Positions 47,364 to 54,384 of a DNA stretch of 64,000 bases are shown here, piece by piece (position 1 is the stretch's first letter; each line of letters opens with the position of its first letter). Below the pieces are notes generated by a model. That model did no database searches, was not told where the DNA came from, and saw only the letters and a list, made by a program, of their open reading frames with translations. The translations under genes and the position numbers were made by a program. The stretch is from Paenochrobactrum glaciei. GTDB taxonomy: Bacteria; Pseudomonadota; Alphaproteobacteria; Rhizobiales; Rhizobiaceae. The stretch covers positions 1-64,000 of the forward strand of contig NZ_BAAADE010000007.1 in NCBI RefSeq assembly GCF_039522165.1, written 5' to 3'.

Positions 47364-47881
47364 TCAATCAGCAATTCAGATAATTGCCATGCCCAACGAT
47401 GATCAAAACGGGAGTCTTGTAACTCCGGTTTTTCATCACGCGGATAAACAATCCAAAAAGGACCAAACTCCGTTACAGGCATGGCTGAACCATTCATTTG
47501 GTCGGCAACCAGCACATCATAATCATAGGCATCCTGTGCCGGAATTTCGACTTCATAATCATTTAACGCACGGGCTTTTAGCATTGATTGACGAGCAGTT
47601 TTCTCATCAATACCGGCAGCTGCAAGCAATGTTTTCAGTGGCACACCAGAAAACTCCTGCACACCTTCTGTCCATGGTGTATGTGTTTTAACTGTTGCTC
47701 TTGCCAGCTCTGATGAACTGGCAACGAATTTATAAGCAGCGCCCGACGATGCCCTTACAACCAGCGTTGTAAGCTCAGAGGCTTGCGCAGAGATGTTCAA
47801 GTGAGTGGCATTATTTAAGCAAAAACTTGCAAGACCAACGCTTAAAATGACCGAATATATCAACTGATATTTTGGCATCAT
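47360..47881 (-). CDS. Periplasmic SUOX-fold (oxidoreductase molybdopterin-binding-like) protein without catalytic Cys
   Basis: A 173-residue protein with an N-terminal signal peptide (to about residue 34, ISAQA). The mature part resembles the small oxidoreductase molybdopterin-binding domain: FSGVPLKTLLAAAGI, LNDYEVEIPAQDAYDYDVLV and FGPFWIVYPRDEKPEL. The mature protein has no cysteine, so it lacks the Mo-ligating residue of true sulfite-oxidase-family enzymes. ATG at 47881 follows GAAGAGG. It is translationally coupled to the histidine kinase. A non-enzymatic sensor or ligand-binding role is inferred. Confidence 0.78.
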   Translation of the reverse strand: MMPKYQLIYSVILSVGLASFCLNNATHLNISAQASELTTLVVRASSGAAYKFVASSSELARATVKTHTPWTEGVQEFSGVPLKTLLAAAGIDEKTARQSMLKARALNDYEVEIPAQDAYDYDVLVADQMNGSAMPVTEFGPFWIVYPRDEKPELQDSRFDHRWAWQLSELLIE

Positions 47882-47924
47882 CACAAACACCTCTTCCCCT
47901 ATAAAACTGTAGCATATTTAAATC

Positions 47925-48503
47925 TTAGCGTTTGCCACCATAGCCACGTTGTTTCCATTCCGCCAACGGCATGATGTCGGGCTGCCCGCCGCCTGCCTCA
48001 TACCAAGAATCGATCGCCCAGCTACGCCCTTGCTTGTCTTTCATGACAGCCGTCCAATGAGGATAGCGCCCATCAATAAAAGAACCGCGCGATGTCCGGC
48101 GTGTAGGTGTATGATATTTCATCCAGCCACGCGCATGTAAATAACGTAAAAAATTATCCGTATTGGTCGATTCATCAACGCAGTCCATCTGACCTTTAAT
48201 TCGTGATTTGCCAAATTGCATTTTGGGTTCATCACGCACACCAATCACAATATTGCTGCGTTCTTCAAAAATTGCGACCGCCATCCGCAATGCTTTACGC
48301 TCATCTGCAGCGCTGCGGCCTGCCCTTTGCAACAATGTACGAATACGCTGTTCATCCTTAGCAGTCAGCGTCACTTTGGTGCGATAATAGCAATCATAGC
48401 CATGACAGACATTCAATGTTTGTGCCGAAGCCACGCCAACCGGAAACATCAGGCCAATAAAAATACCGGCACTCAATAACTTCATCAAATGGTGGCTTCG
48501 CAT
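47925..48503 (-). CDS. Uncharacterised secreted protein with possible transglutaminase-like Cys-His-Asp residues
   Basis: 192 residues. A signal peptide ends near VGVASAQ (residue 28), then a Cys pair (CHGYDC) and a helical region. The C-terminal half has Cys108 in GQMDCVDESTNTDNFLRYL, His149 in RYPHWTAVMKDKQGR and Asp165 in SWAIDSWYEAGGG. The order and spacing (Cys starting a helix, then HW and D on following strands) recall bacterial transglutaminase-like cysteine peptidases. I do not recognise the family with certainty. Same strand as the SUOX/kinase operon, 43 nt upstream of it. Confidence 0.65.
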   Translation of the reverse strand: MRSHHLMKLLSAGIFIGLMFPVGVASAQTLNVCHGYDCYYRTKVTLTAKDEQRIRTLLQRAGRSAADERKALRMAVAIFEERSNIVIGVRDEPKMQFGKSRIKGQMDCVDESTNTDNFLRYLHARGWMKYHTPTRRTSRGSFIDGRYPHWTAVMKDKQGRSWAIDSWYEAGGGQPDIMPLAEWKQRGYGGKR

Positions 48504-48635
48504 TCAAATAAAACCTTTAAACTTATCAAAATAAAGCCACTCTTATAGCGAGTGCTGCCTCACTTGAAAAGTAGAGCGCTTATAGTGTTTTCACACTATG
48601 CCTACCCATTAGAACGCCGCGCATCTAAAAACACA

Positions 48636-48663
48636 AAAGCTCCTCTCAGATGAGAAGAGCTTT
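48636..48663 (-). terminator. Terminator downstream of the flavin reductase gene
   Basis: AAAGCTCCTCTCA (48636-48648) pairs with TGAGAAGAGCTTT (48651-48663) with one mismatch and a tight loop. On the minus strand a T-rich run follows. Confidence 0.75.
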
Positions 48664-48708
48664 CAAGCCAAAGCTTGATCAACGTCACGAAGTCAGCTTT
48701 AAAATAAT

Positions 48709-49215
48709 TTAGCCATTGAGATAGCGACGCTTGCAATAAAGCAAAGTACCTTCTTCGTCATTCTCGCGGATATTGATAACACGGCCAAAAAGAATACGGT
48801 GGGTGGCTTCATCCACCGCATTGCTTAGTTCACATTCAAAGCTCACCGATGCATTAGCCAAAACCGGCACACCGGTAATGCCTTCCTGCCAGTCACCAAG
48901 CAAAAACCGATCTTCCATCAAAGTGCCGGTTCCGCCGCCAAACAGGTTAGAAATATCTTCCTGCCCAGGCATCAGCGTATTGACGCAAAAATGGCGCACT
49001 TTATCAAAGGCCTGAAAACACGAGCTCGCACGGTTAATACATACCAGCAATGTTGCCGGTGTATCGCTGACACTGCAAACTGCAGAAGCTGTAAAACCAT
49101 AGCGCTGACCGTTATGGATCGTGCTTGTCACGCTGACAGCCGAGCCAAGCCGTGACATACCATTGCGAAAACTGGCTTTGTCTACGATGTCGAAACGGTG
49201 ATCCACTATGCCCAT
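48709..49215 (-). CDS. Flavin reductase family protein, last gene of the mes cluster
   Basis: A 168-residue FMN-binding split-barrel protein of the flavin reductase-like family (MSRLGSAVSVTSTIHNGQRY, GFTASAVCSVSDTPATLLVC, RHFCVNTLMPGQEDISNLFG, RILFGRVINI). Such proteins use NAD(P)H to supply reduced flavin to a partner oxygenase. GAGAGG precedes ATG. It follows mesD by 61 nt on the same strand, so supplying reduced flavin to the oxygen-dependent MesX/MesD system is a reasonable inference. Confidence 0.88.
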   Translation of the reverse strand: MGIVDHRFDIVDKASFRNGMSRLGSAVSVTSTIHNGQRYGFTASAVCSVSDTPATLLVCINRASSCFQAFDKVRHFCVNTLMPGQEDISNLFGGGTGTLMEDRFLLGDWQEGITGVPVLANASVSFECELSNAVDEATHRILFGRVINIRENDEEGTLLYCKRRYLNG

Positions 49216-49235
49216 ATCGGCCTCTCATATATTTT

Positions 49236-49271
49236 AAACACGAACAGAGCCCAAAAGCCCTGCTCGTGTTT
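49236..49271. promoter_or_regulatory. Hairpin between mesD and the flavin reductase gene
   Basis: AAACACGAACAG (49236-49247) pairs with CTGCTCGTGTTT (49260-49271) with one mismatch. The T-run is on the plus strand side, so on the coding (minus) strand it is at most a weak attenuator or an RNA-stability element. Confidence 0.4.
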
Positions 49272-49276
49272 TTTAT

Positions 49277-50305
49277 TTAAGCAGACAGTTCTTTGCGAAT
49301 GATTTCTGCACCCGCACCTAAGGCGCGTAGCTTGCCTCTTGCCACTTCACGCGACAAAGGTGCCATGCCACAATTGGTGCAAGGATAAAGCTTGTCGGCA
49401 TCAACAAACTGAAGCGCTTTTCTTAAAGTGTTAGCCACTTCTTCCGGCGTTTCAATTGTATTGCTGGCCACATCAATAGCGCCAACCATCACCTTTTTAC
49501 CTCGGATCAGCTCAATCAAATCCATCGGCACATGAGAATTATGGCATTCCAGCGAAATCAGATCGATGCTGGATTGTTGCAGCTTCGGAAACGCTTCTTC
49601 ATATTGTCTCCACTCGGAGCCCAGCGTCTTCTTCCAGTCTGTATTGGCTTTGATACCGTAACCATAGCAAATATGAACTGCTGTTTCACATTGCAGACCT
49701 TCAATGGCGCGTTCCAATGTAGCAACGCCCCAATCATTCACCTCGTCAAAGAAAACATTGAATGCCGGTTCGTCAAACTGGATGATGTCAACACCGGCAG
49801 CTTCCAGCTCCTTTGCTTCTTCATTGAGGATTTTAGCAAATTCCCAAGCAAGCTTTTCACGGCTTTTATAATGCGCATCGTAAAGCGTATCGATCATGGT
49901 CATCGGACCAGGCAATGCCCATTTGATCGGCTGCTTTGTCTGTTGACGCAAAAACTTAGCATCTTCAACAAAAACAGGCTTTTGTCGTGATACAGCGCCA
50001 ACAACTGTCGGCACACTGGCATCATAACGGTCACGAATTTTTACCGTTTCACGCTTTTCAAAATCCACCCCGTCCAAATGCTCGATGAATGTGGTGACAA
50101 AATGCTGACGTGTCTGCTCACCGTCACTGACGATATCAATTCCTGCCTGTCGCTGATCATCCAAAGCCAAACGCAGAGCGTCTTGTTTGCCGGTCACTAA
50201 TTCTTCGCCTTGCAGTTTCCACGGCGACCAAAGTTTTTCCGGCTCTGCAAGCCATGATGGTTTTGGCAAGCTGCCGGCGGTTGAGGTGGGCAAGAGTGTT
50301 TTCAT
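49277..50305 (-). CDS. mesD: Folate-independent methionine synthase MesD (MetE C-terminal-like)
   Basis: 342 residues corresponding only to the catalytic C-terminal half of MetE. Zinc-site residues are visible: His and Cys in AVHICYGYGIK region / SLECHNSHVPMD, and CTNCGMAPLSREVARGKL near the C-terminus; IIQFDEPAFNVFFDE carries the acidic pair. Lacking the folate-binding N-terminal half of MetE, it belongs to the MesA-D group described for folate-independent methionine synthesis. Its partner DUF1852 (MesX) directly upstream identifies the MesD type, reported to need oxygen. ATG at 50305 follows AAGG. Confidence 0.88.
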   Translation of the reverse strand: MKTLLPTSTAGSLPKPSWLAEPEKLWSPWKLQGEELVTGKQDALRLALDDQRQAGIDIVSDGEQTRQHFVTTFIEHLDGVDFEKRETVKIRDRYDASVPTVVGAVSRQKPVFVEDAKFLRQQTKQPIKWALPGPMTMIDTLYDAHYKSREKLAWEFAKILNEEAKELEAAGVDIIQFDEPAFNVFFDEVNDWGVATLERAIEGLQCETAVHICYGYGIKANTDWKKTLGSEWRQYEEAFPKLQQSSIDLISLECHNSHVPMDLIELIRGKKVMVGAIDVASNTIETPEEVANTLRKALQFVDADKLYPCTNCGMAPLSREVARGKLRALGAGAEIIRKELSA

Positions 50306-50332
50306 AATAGGCAACCTTGTGATTTTAATTTC

Positions 50333-51328
50333 TCAATGCGCGTAATTGGCAGACCATTCTTCAAGAATGGCCTTGTATGGTTTAATGAAGTGCTCTTCAG
50401 CAAACTTTCCTTGCTTGGTCGCCATCCGGCTGCGCTCTTCACGGTCATAGACGATTTGTGTCAATGAGTAATCCGCATGTTTCAAGCTCGGCTGATAACG
50501 AGCGCCTGCCTGCGAATTGGCATTGTAAATTTCAGGGCGATAAATCTTCTGGAAAGTTTCCATCGTGCTGATCGTGCTGATCAGTTCAAGATTAGTGTAA
50601 TCGGTCAGCAAATCGCCGCTGAAGTAAAAAGCCAAAGGTGCAGCACTGTTCGGCGGCATGAAATAGCGCACCTGCAAGCCCATCTTTTCAAAATACTGAT
50701 CAGTCGACGAAAACTCGTTTTGGAGATATTCAAAGCCCAAAACCGGATGATAATTGCCTGTGCGATGATATGTTTTGCTGCTTGAAGCGCTTAAGCAAAT
50801 GATCGGTGCTTTTGTAAAGTTCTCTTTATAGACGCTCGAATTAACAAAGCATTTGAATAGCTTACCATGTAACTCGCCAAAATTTTCCGGCAGGCTAAAT
50901 GTTGGCTGATCACGATTATATTCAGGCAAAACAATGCTAAAATCATAGTCGCGCACATAAGAAGAAAAATTATTGCCGACAATGCCTTCAATACGTTCAC
51001 CGCTTGCGCGGTCAACAATATTGGTTTTCAAAATTTCAATCAGCGGAAAAGCATCTTCATTGCTGTCGGCATCAACGCTCATTTCAACCGTAACGATCTC
51101 AATTTCCACCGCATAACGATCGCCATTCGGGTTATCCCAATGTGCCAAAGCGTTGAAGCGATTATCAATCATCCGTAATGCATTGCGTAAATTTTCTTGA
51201 CGATTATTACCTCGCGCCAGATTGGCAAAATTCGTGGTAATACGTGTACTATCCGAAGGATGATAATCTTCATCAAAAGAAATAGTTTTAATTATAAAGT
51301 TGAATTTTTTTGTCATCGCGTCCGGCAT
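50333..51328 (-). CDS. mesX: MesX (DUF1852), partner of MesD
   Basis: A 331-residue DUF1852 protein. The N-terminus TKKFNFIIKTISFDEDYHPS then STRITTNFANLARGNNRQEN is highly characteristic. There is no signal peptide or membrane segment. In Acinetobacter, MesX is required together with MesD for folate-independent, oxygen-dependent methionine synthesis, and is thought to act in generating the methyl donor. First gene of the mesX-mesD-flavin reductase operon (27 nt to mesD). ATG at 51328 with AGGAA upstream; an alternative ATG is at 51316. Divergent from the riboswitch-controlled MetR gene. Confidence 0.9.
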   Translation of the reverse strand: MPDAMTKKFNFIIKTISFDEDYHPSDSTRITTNFANLARGNNRQENLRNALRMIDNRFNALAHWDNPNGDRYAVEIEIVTVEMSVDADSNEDAFPLIEILKTNIVDRASGERIEGIVGNNFSSYVRDYDFSIVLPEYNRDQPTFSLPENFGELHGKLFKCFVNSSVYKENFTKAPIICLSASSSKTYHRTGNYHPVLGFEYLQNEFSSTDQYFEKMGLQVRYFMPPNSAAPLAFYFSGDLLTDYTNLELISTISTMETFQKIYRPEIYNANSQAGARYQPSLKHADYSLTQIVYDREERSRMATKQGKFAEEHFIKPYKAILEEWSANYAH

Positions 51329-51494
51329 CCTAATTCCTGAGATAAACCAATTTAATTGCTTGCGTCTTGAGGGTTTTCTCTCTCAGCAATCTTTCCTGCC
51401 GCTCAACATCAAGGGCGGCCAACGGGTTATGCCTGAGCCATCCGATGAATAAAAATGATTTGATCTCATCAAAGTATGAGGTGTGCTCATGCTT

Positions 51495-51507
51495 TGAATG
51501 GGGTTCG
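51495..51507. promoter_or_regulatory. Candidate MetR-type binding site
   Basis: TGAATGGGGTTCG matches the E. coli MetR consensus TGAA-N5-TTCA at all but the last base. It lies between the divergent mesX and metR-like genes, about 167 bp from the mesX start. Suggestive only; a single site with one mismatch. Confidence 0.35.
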
Positions 51508-51563
51508 CTGAAAAGTCTCAGCGCAGAACAACTTGACCCGCATGGTTACATAGGGCATTGCTC

Positions 51564-51738
51564 ATTTGTCGGGGTTCTATGGATGACAAGTCCGGAGCTA
51601 AGAGGGAATTCGGTTTTATGCCGAAGCTGCCCCCGCAACTGTAAGCGGCCAGCAAATGCCCATAAATGTCACTGAGTTCATCTCGGGAAGACGGGCAAAA
51701 GCGTTTATCCGCGAGCCAGGAGACCTGCCACGACAAAT
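51564..51738 (+). promoter_or_regulatory. Cobalamin (B12) riboswitch
   Basis: A complete aptamer on the plus strand. P1 is ATTTGTCG (51564-51571) with CGACAAAT (51731-51738). The core contains AGAGGGAA (51601), GCCGAAGCTGCCCCCGCAAC then TGTAAGCGG, CACTG, GGGAAGACGGG and the B12 box AGCCAGGAGACCTGCC (51715-51730). It precedes the MetR-like LysR gene by 110 nt and points at it, not at mesX. Ligand binding is expected to shut off the regulator. Confidence 0.95.
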
Positions 51739-51816
51739 AGAGTTCACGGGCGGGGTGTCCCGGAGTGCCGCTTTTGCGCTCGGGCTTCCGTGCGGATGTT
51801 ATTGCGTCATTTCACT

Positions 51817-51838
51817 GCCCTGTCATTTATAAAAGGGC
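51817..51838 (+). promoter_or_regulatory. Possible Shine-Dalgarno-sequestering hairpin of the riboswitch
   Basis: GCCCT (51817-51821) pairs with AGGGC (51834-51838). The AGGG of the 3' arm is the only ribosome-binding sequence before ATG 51849. This suggests translational control as the expression platform. Short stem, so inference. Confidence 0.5.
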
Positions 51839-51848
51839 GGCTATCACC

Positions 51849-52736
51849 ATGCTGGACAGGCAACATTTATCGATCCTGCGAGAAGTTGATCGCTTGGGCA
51901 GTCTCACTGCCGCAGCAGAGCGGCTCAACGTCACGCAATCCGCACTAAGCCACACAATCCGTAAACTCGAAGAACGTTACGGCGTTGCGATGTGGGAAAA
52001 GGATGGCCGCAATCTTCGCCTCACCGAGGCAGGACACTATCTCGTAACGCTTGCCCAACGCGTACTGCCACAGATCGAGAGAGCCGAAGATGTTTTGTCG
52101 GATTACCGTTATGGTAAACGCGGTTCGCTTAAAATCGGCATGGAATGTCACCCATGCCATCAATGGCTGATGAGCGTTACAAAACCCTATCTGGTCGAGT
52201 GGCCTGATGTTGATCTGGCGCTCACTACTTCATTTACCTCTGGCGGCGTTGCCGCATTAACGAGCTATGAAATTGATATTCTGATCACGCCAGATCCGAT
52301 TGAGGCGCAAGGCATTCATTATATTCCAGTTTTTGATTACGAGCTTGTATTGGCCGTTCCGGTTAATCATCCGCTTGCGCATGAAAATTATGCCGAGCCT
52401 GCTGACCTTTTGGAAGAGACCCTTTTCACCTATCCGGTGCCTCCTGAGCGGCTCGATGTATTTACACAGTTTCTTGTGCCCGCGAATTGCCGTCCGCGGC
52501 ATCATCGCAGTGTTGAGACAACAGAAATGATGTTGCAACTTGTTGCAGCAGGGCGTGGCGTCAGTGCTATCCCAAGCTGGCTGGTGTGCCAGCAAGCAGA
52601 AACATTAGGGGTTCGCCCTGTCAGAATTGGTAATGCCGGCATCCACAAGAGCATTCACCTTGGGCTTAGAAGCGGCGACGAAACCGTCGATTTCATCGCC
52701 GGATTTCTTGCAACCTCACGTGAGATAAAAGCATAA
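51849..52736 (+). CDS. MetR-like LysR-family regulator under B12 riboswitch control
   Basis: 295 residues. HTH at about 1-60 (LTAAAERLNVTQSALSHTIR, KLEERYGVAMWEKDGR). The effector domain is close to E. coli MetR: LKIGMECHPCHQWLMSVTKP, IHYIPVFDYELVLAVPVNHP, TYPVPPERLDVFTQFLVPAN and LVAAGRGVSAIPSWLV align with its counterpart segments. MetR is activated by homocysteine and drives methionine genes. ATG at 51849 is chosen; the longer frame from 51765 would run through the riboswitch platform. Divergent from mesXD, its likely target. Confidence 0.92.
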   Translation: MLDRQHLSILREVDRLGSLTAAAERLNVTQSALSHTIRKLEERYGVAMWEKDGRNLRLTEAGHYLVTLAQRVLPQIERAEDVLSDYRYGKRGSLKIGMECHPCHQWLMSVTKPYLVEWPDVDLALTTSFTSGGVAALTSYEIDILITPDPIEAQGIHYIPVFDYELVLAVPVNHPLAHENYAEPADLLEETLFTYPVPPERLDVFTQFLVPANCRPRHHRSVETTEMMLQLVAAGRGVSAIPSWLVCQQAETLGVRPVRIGNAGIHKSIHLGLRSGDETVDFIAGFLATSREIKA

Positions 52737-52765
52737 TTCAAAAATGTACATGTTTTGAAACAAGA

Positions 52766-52798
52766 CGCCCTGCAATCCATATCAAGAATTGCAGGGCG
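52766..52798. terminator. Terminator-like hairpin, metR-like gene / abgT
   Basis: A perfect 11-bp stem, CGCCCTGCAAT (52766-52776) with ATTGCAGGGCG (52788-52798), between convergent genes. T-tracts are poor on both sides, so efficiency is uncertain. Confidence 0.6.
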
Positions 52799-52816
52799 CA
52801 ATGTATTCATTCAATT

Positions 52817-54307
52817 TTAGTTCATGAATAGACCAACACCAGGTGCGATTGGCCAGCCCATTGTCATCCAGAAAATAAGGAACAATGTCCACACAATCAG
52901 GAAGCCCATTGCGACAGGTATCGTCATTGAGGCCAAAGTTCCAATACCTGCATCTTTCTGGTAGCGCTGCAAATAAGCCAAACAAACGGCAAAATACGGG
53001 CTCATCGGCGAAATAATATTGGTGGCAGAATCCGCAATTCTAAATGCTGCCTGCACCAGTGCCGGCTCAAAACCAATCAGCATCAACATCGGCACAAAAA
53101 TTGGTGCCATCAGCGACCACTGTGCCGAACCGGATGTGATGAACACATTCATCACCGCTGCAAGACCAACAAAAGCCACCAAAAGCGGAGTGCCCCCAAA
53201 ACCACTGCTATCCAGCAAATGTGAACCACCAATGGCAATCCACTCGCCAAGGTTTGTCCATTTGAACCATGCCAAAAACTGCGAGATCGCAAAGAACAGC
53301 ACCAATGTCGGCGCCAATTCCTTGACGGATTCACTCATATAGCCAACGGCATCACGTGCTGTTTTAATCTTGCCGGTTGTGGTGCCAAAAATACAGCCGA
53401 TCACCACGAAATAAATACCAAAGAGCGCAACCGCACTATTAAGCAAAGGTGATGGAACCAATCCGCCTTCTTCATTTCGCAATGGTGAGCTGGCAGGCCA
53501 AACGGCCGCAACGACCAGCGCAATCATAATCAGAGTTGCCCAGCCGGCACGCTTCAAGCCTTTTACTTCCAATGCATCCGGTTCTGTCAGTTTCAACTCA
53601 ACATCGCCGGTATATTTGCCAACCATTGGCTCAACAATGCGCTCAATAATAAACGCACCAACGAAAGACATCAGCAATGCAGAAGCCGCAATGAAATAGT
53701 AATTATCAAGCGGAGAAATATAGGCCTGAGCATCAACCGTATGCGCTGCACTCGTTGTAATACCCGACAAAATAATATCAGTCGGTGTAATGAGAATACT
53801 CGCATCATAACCCGCACCAACGGCCACATAGCCGGTAACCGCGCCCACCAGCGGATTACGTCCCATTGCCTGAAAGATAATGGCAGAAAGCGGGATAAGG
53901 ATAATATAAGCGGCATCGGATGCAACATGACTGCACATACCGACAAAGAAGATCATAAATGTGGTCAGATAACGTGGCGCTTTAATAACGCTGACCTGCA
54001 TAAAAGCAGCAATTAAGCCGGTTTTATCAGCGATGCCAATCGCCAGCATAATCACCAGAATAATGCCTAATGGCGGGAAATTAATAAAGTTTGTCGCAAT
54101 AGATGTCAGAGCGAAAACTGCACCCTCACCCGAAATCAAGCTTTTAACAGCAACTTCGGCACCGGTTTTTGGATTAACACCGGTGCCGCCAAAACTTGCC
54201 AGAATCCATGAGAAAACAGCAACAATCAAACATAGCCATAAAAACAATATGAACGGATGCGGCAGTTTGTTGCCGGCTCGTTCTATCGAGTTAAAAAACT
54301 TCTGCAT
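52817..54307 (-). CDS. AbgT family transporter (p-aminobenzoyl-glutamate type)
   Basis: A 496-residue inner-membrane protein with about 12 helices and hairpins of the AbgT family. Signatures include AGNKLPHPFILFLWLCLIVA, PPLGIILVIMLAIGIADKTG, SHVASDAAYIILIPLSAIIF, NVFITSGSAQWSLMAPIFVP and RIADSATNIISPMSPYFAVC. Members import p-aminobenzoyl-glutamate, a folate breakdown product, or export sulfonamides. ATG at 54307 follows GGGAG. It follows an M20 amidohydrolase gene by 77 nt, fitting a peptide-like substrate that is cleaved after uptake. Confidence 0.93.
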   Translation of the reverse strand: MQKFFNSIERAGNKLPHPFILFLWLCLIVAVFSWILASFGGTGVNPKTGAEVAVKSLISGEGAVFALTSIATNFINFPPLGIILVIMLAIGIADKTGLIAAFMQVSVIKAPRYLTTFMIFFVGMCSHVASDAAYIILIPLSAIIFQAMGRNPLVGAVTGYVAVGAGYDASILITPTDIILSGITTSAAHTVDAQAYISPLDNYYFIAASALLMSFVGAFIIERIVEPMVGKYTGDVELKLTEPDALEVKGLKRAGWATLIMIALVVAAVWPASSPLRNEEGGLVPSPLLNSAVALFGIYFVVIGCIFGTTTGKIKTARDAVGYMSESVKELAPTLVLFFAISQFLAWFKWTNLGEWIAIGGSHLLDSSGFGGTPLLVAFVGLAAVMNVFITSGSAQWSLMAPIFVPMLMLIGFEPALVQAAFRIADSATNIISPMSPYFAVCLAYLQRYQKDAGIGTLASMTIPVAMGFLIVWTLFLIFWMTMGWPIAPGVGLFMN

Positions 54308-54384
54308 TCGCAATTTCTCCCGAATTAATGCCGCCTTCACTCCAACGAGCGTCCCGCATCATTCTGTTAGAATTATAAATAATG

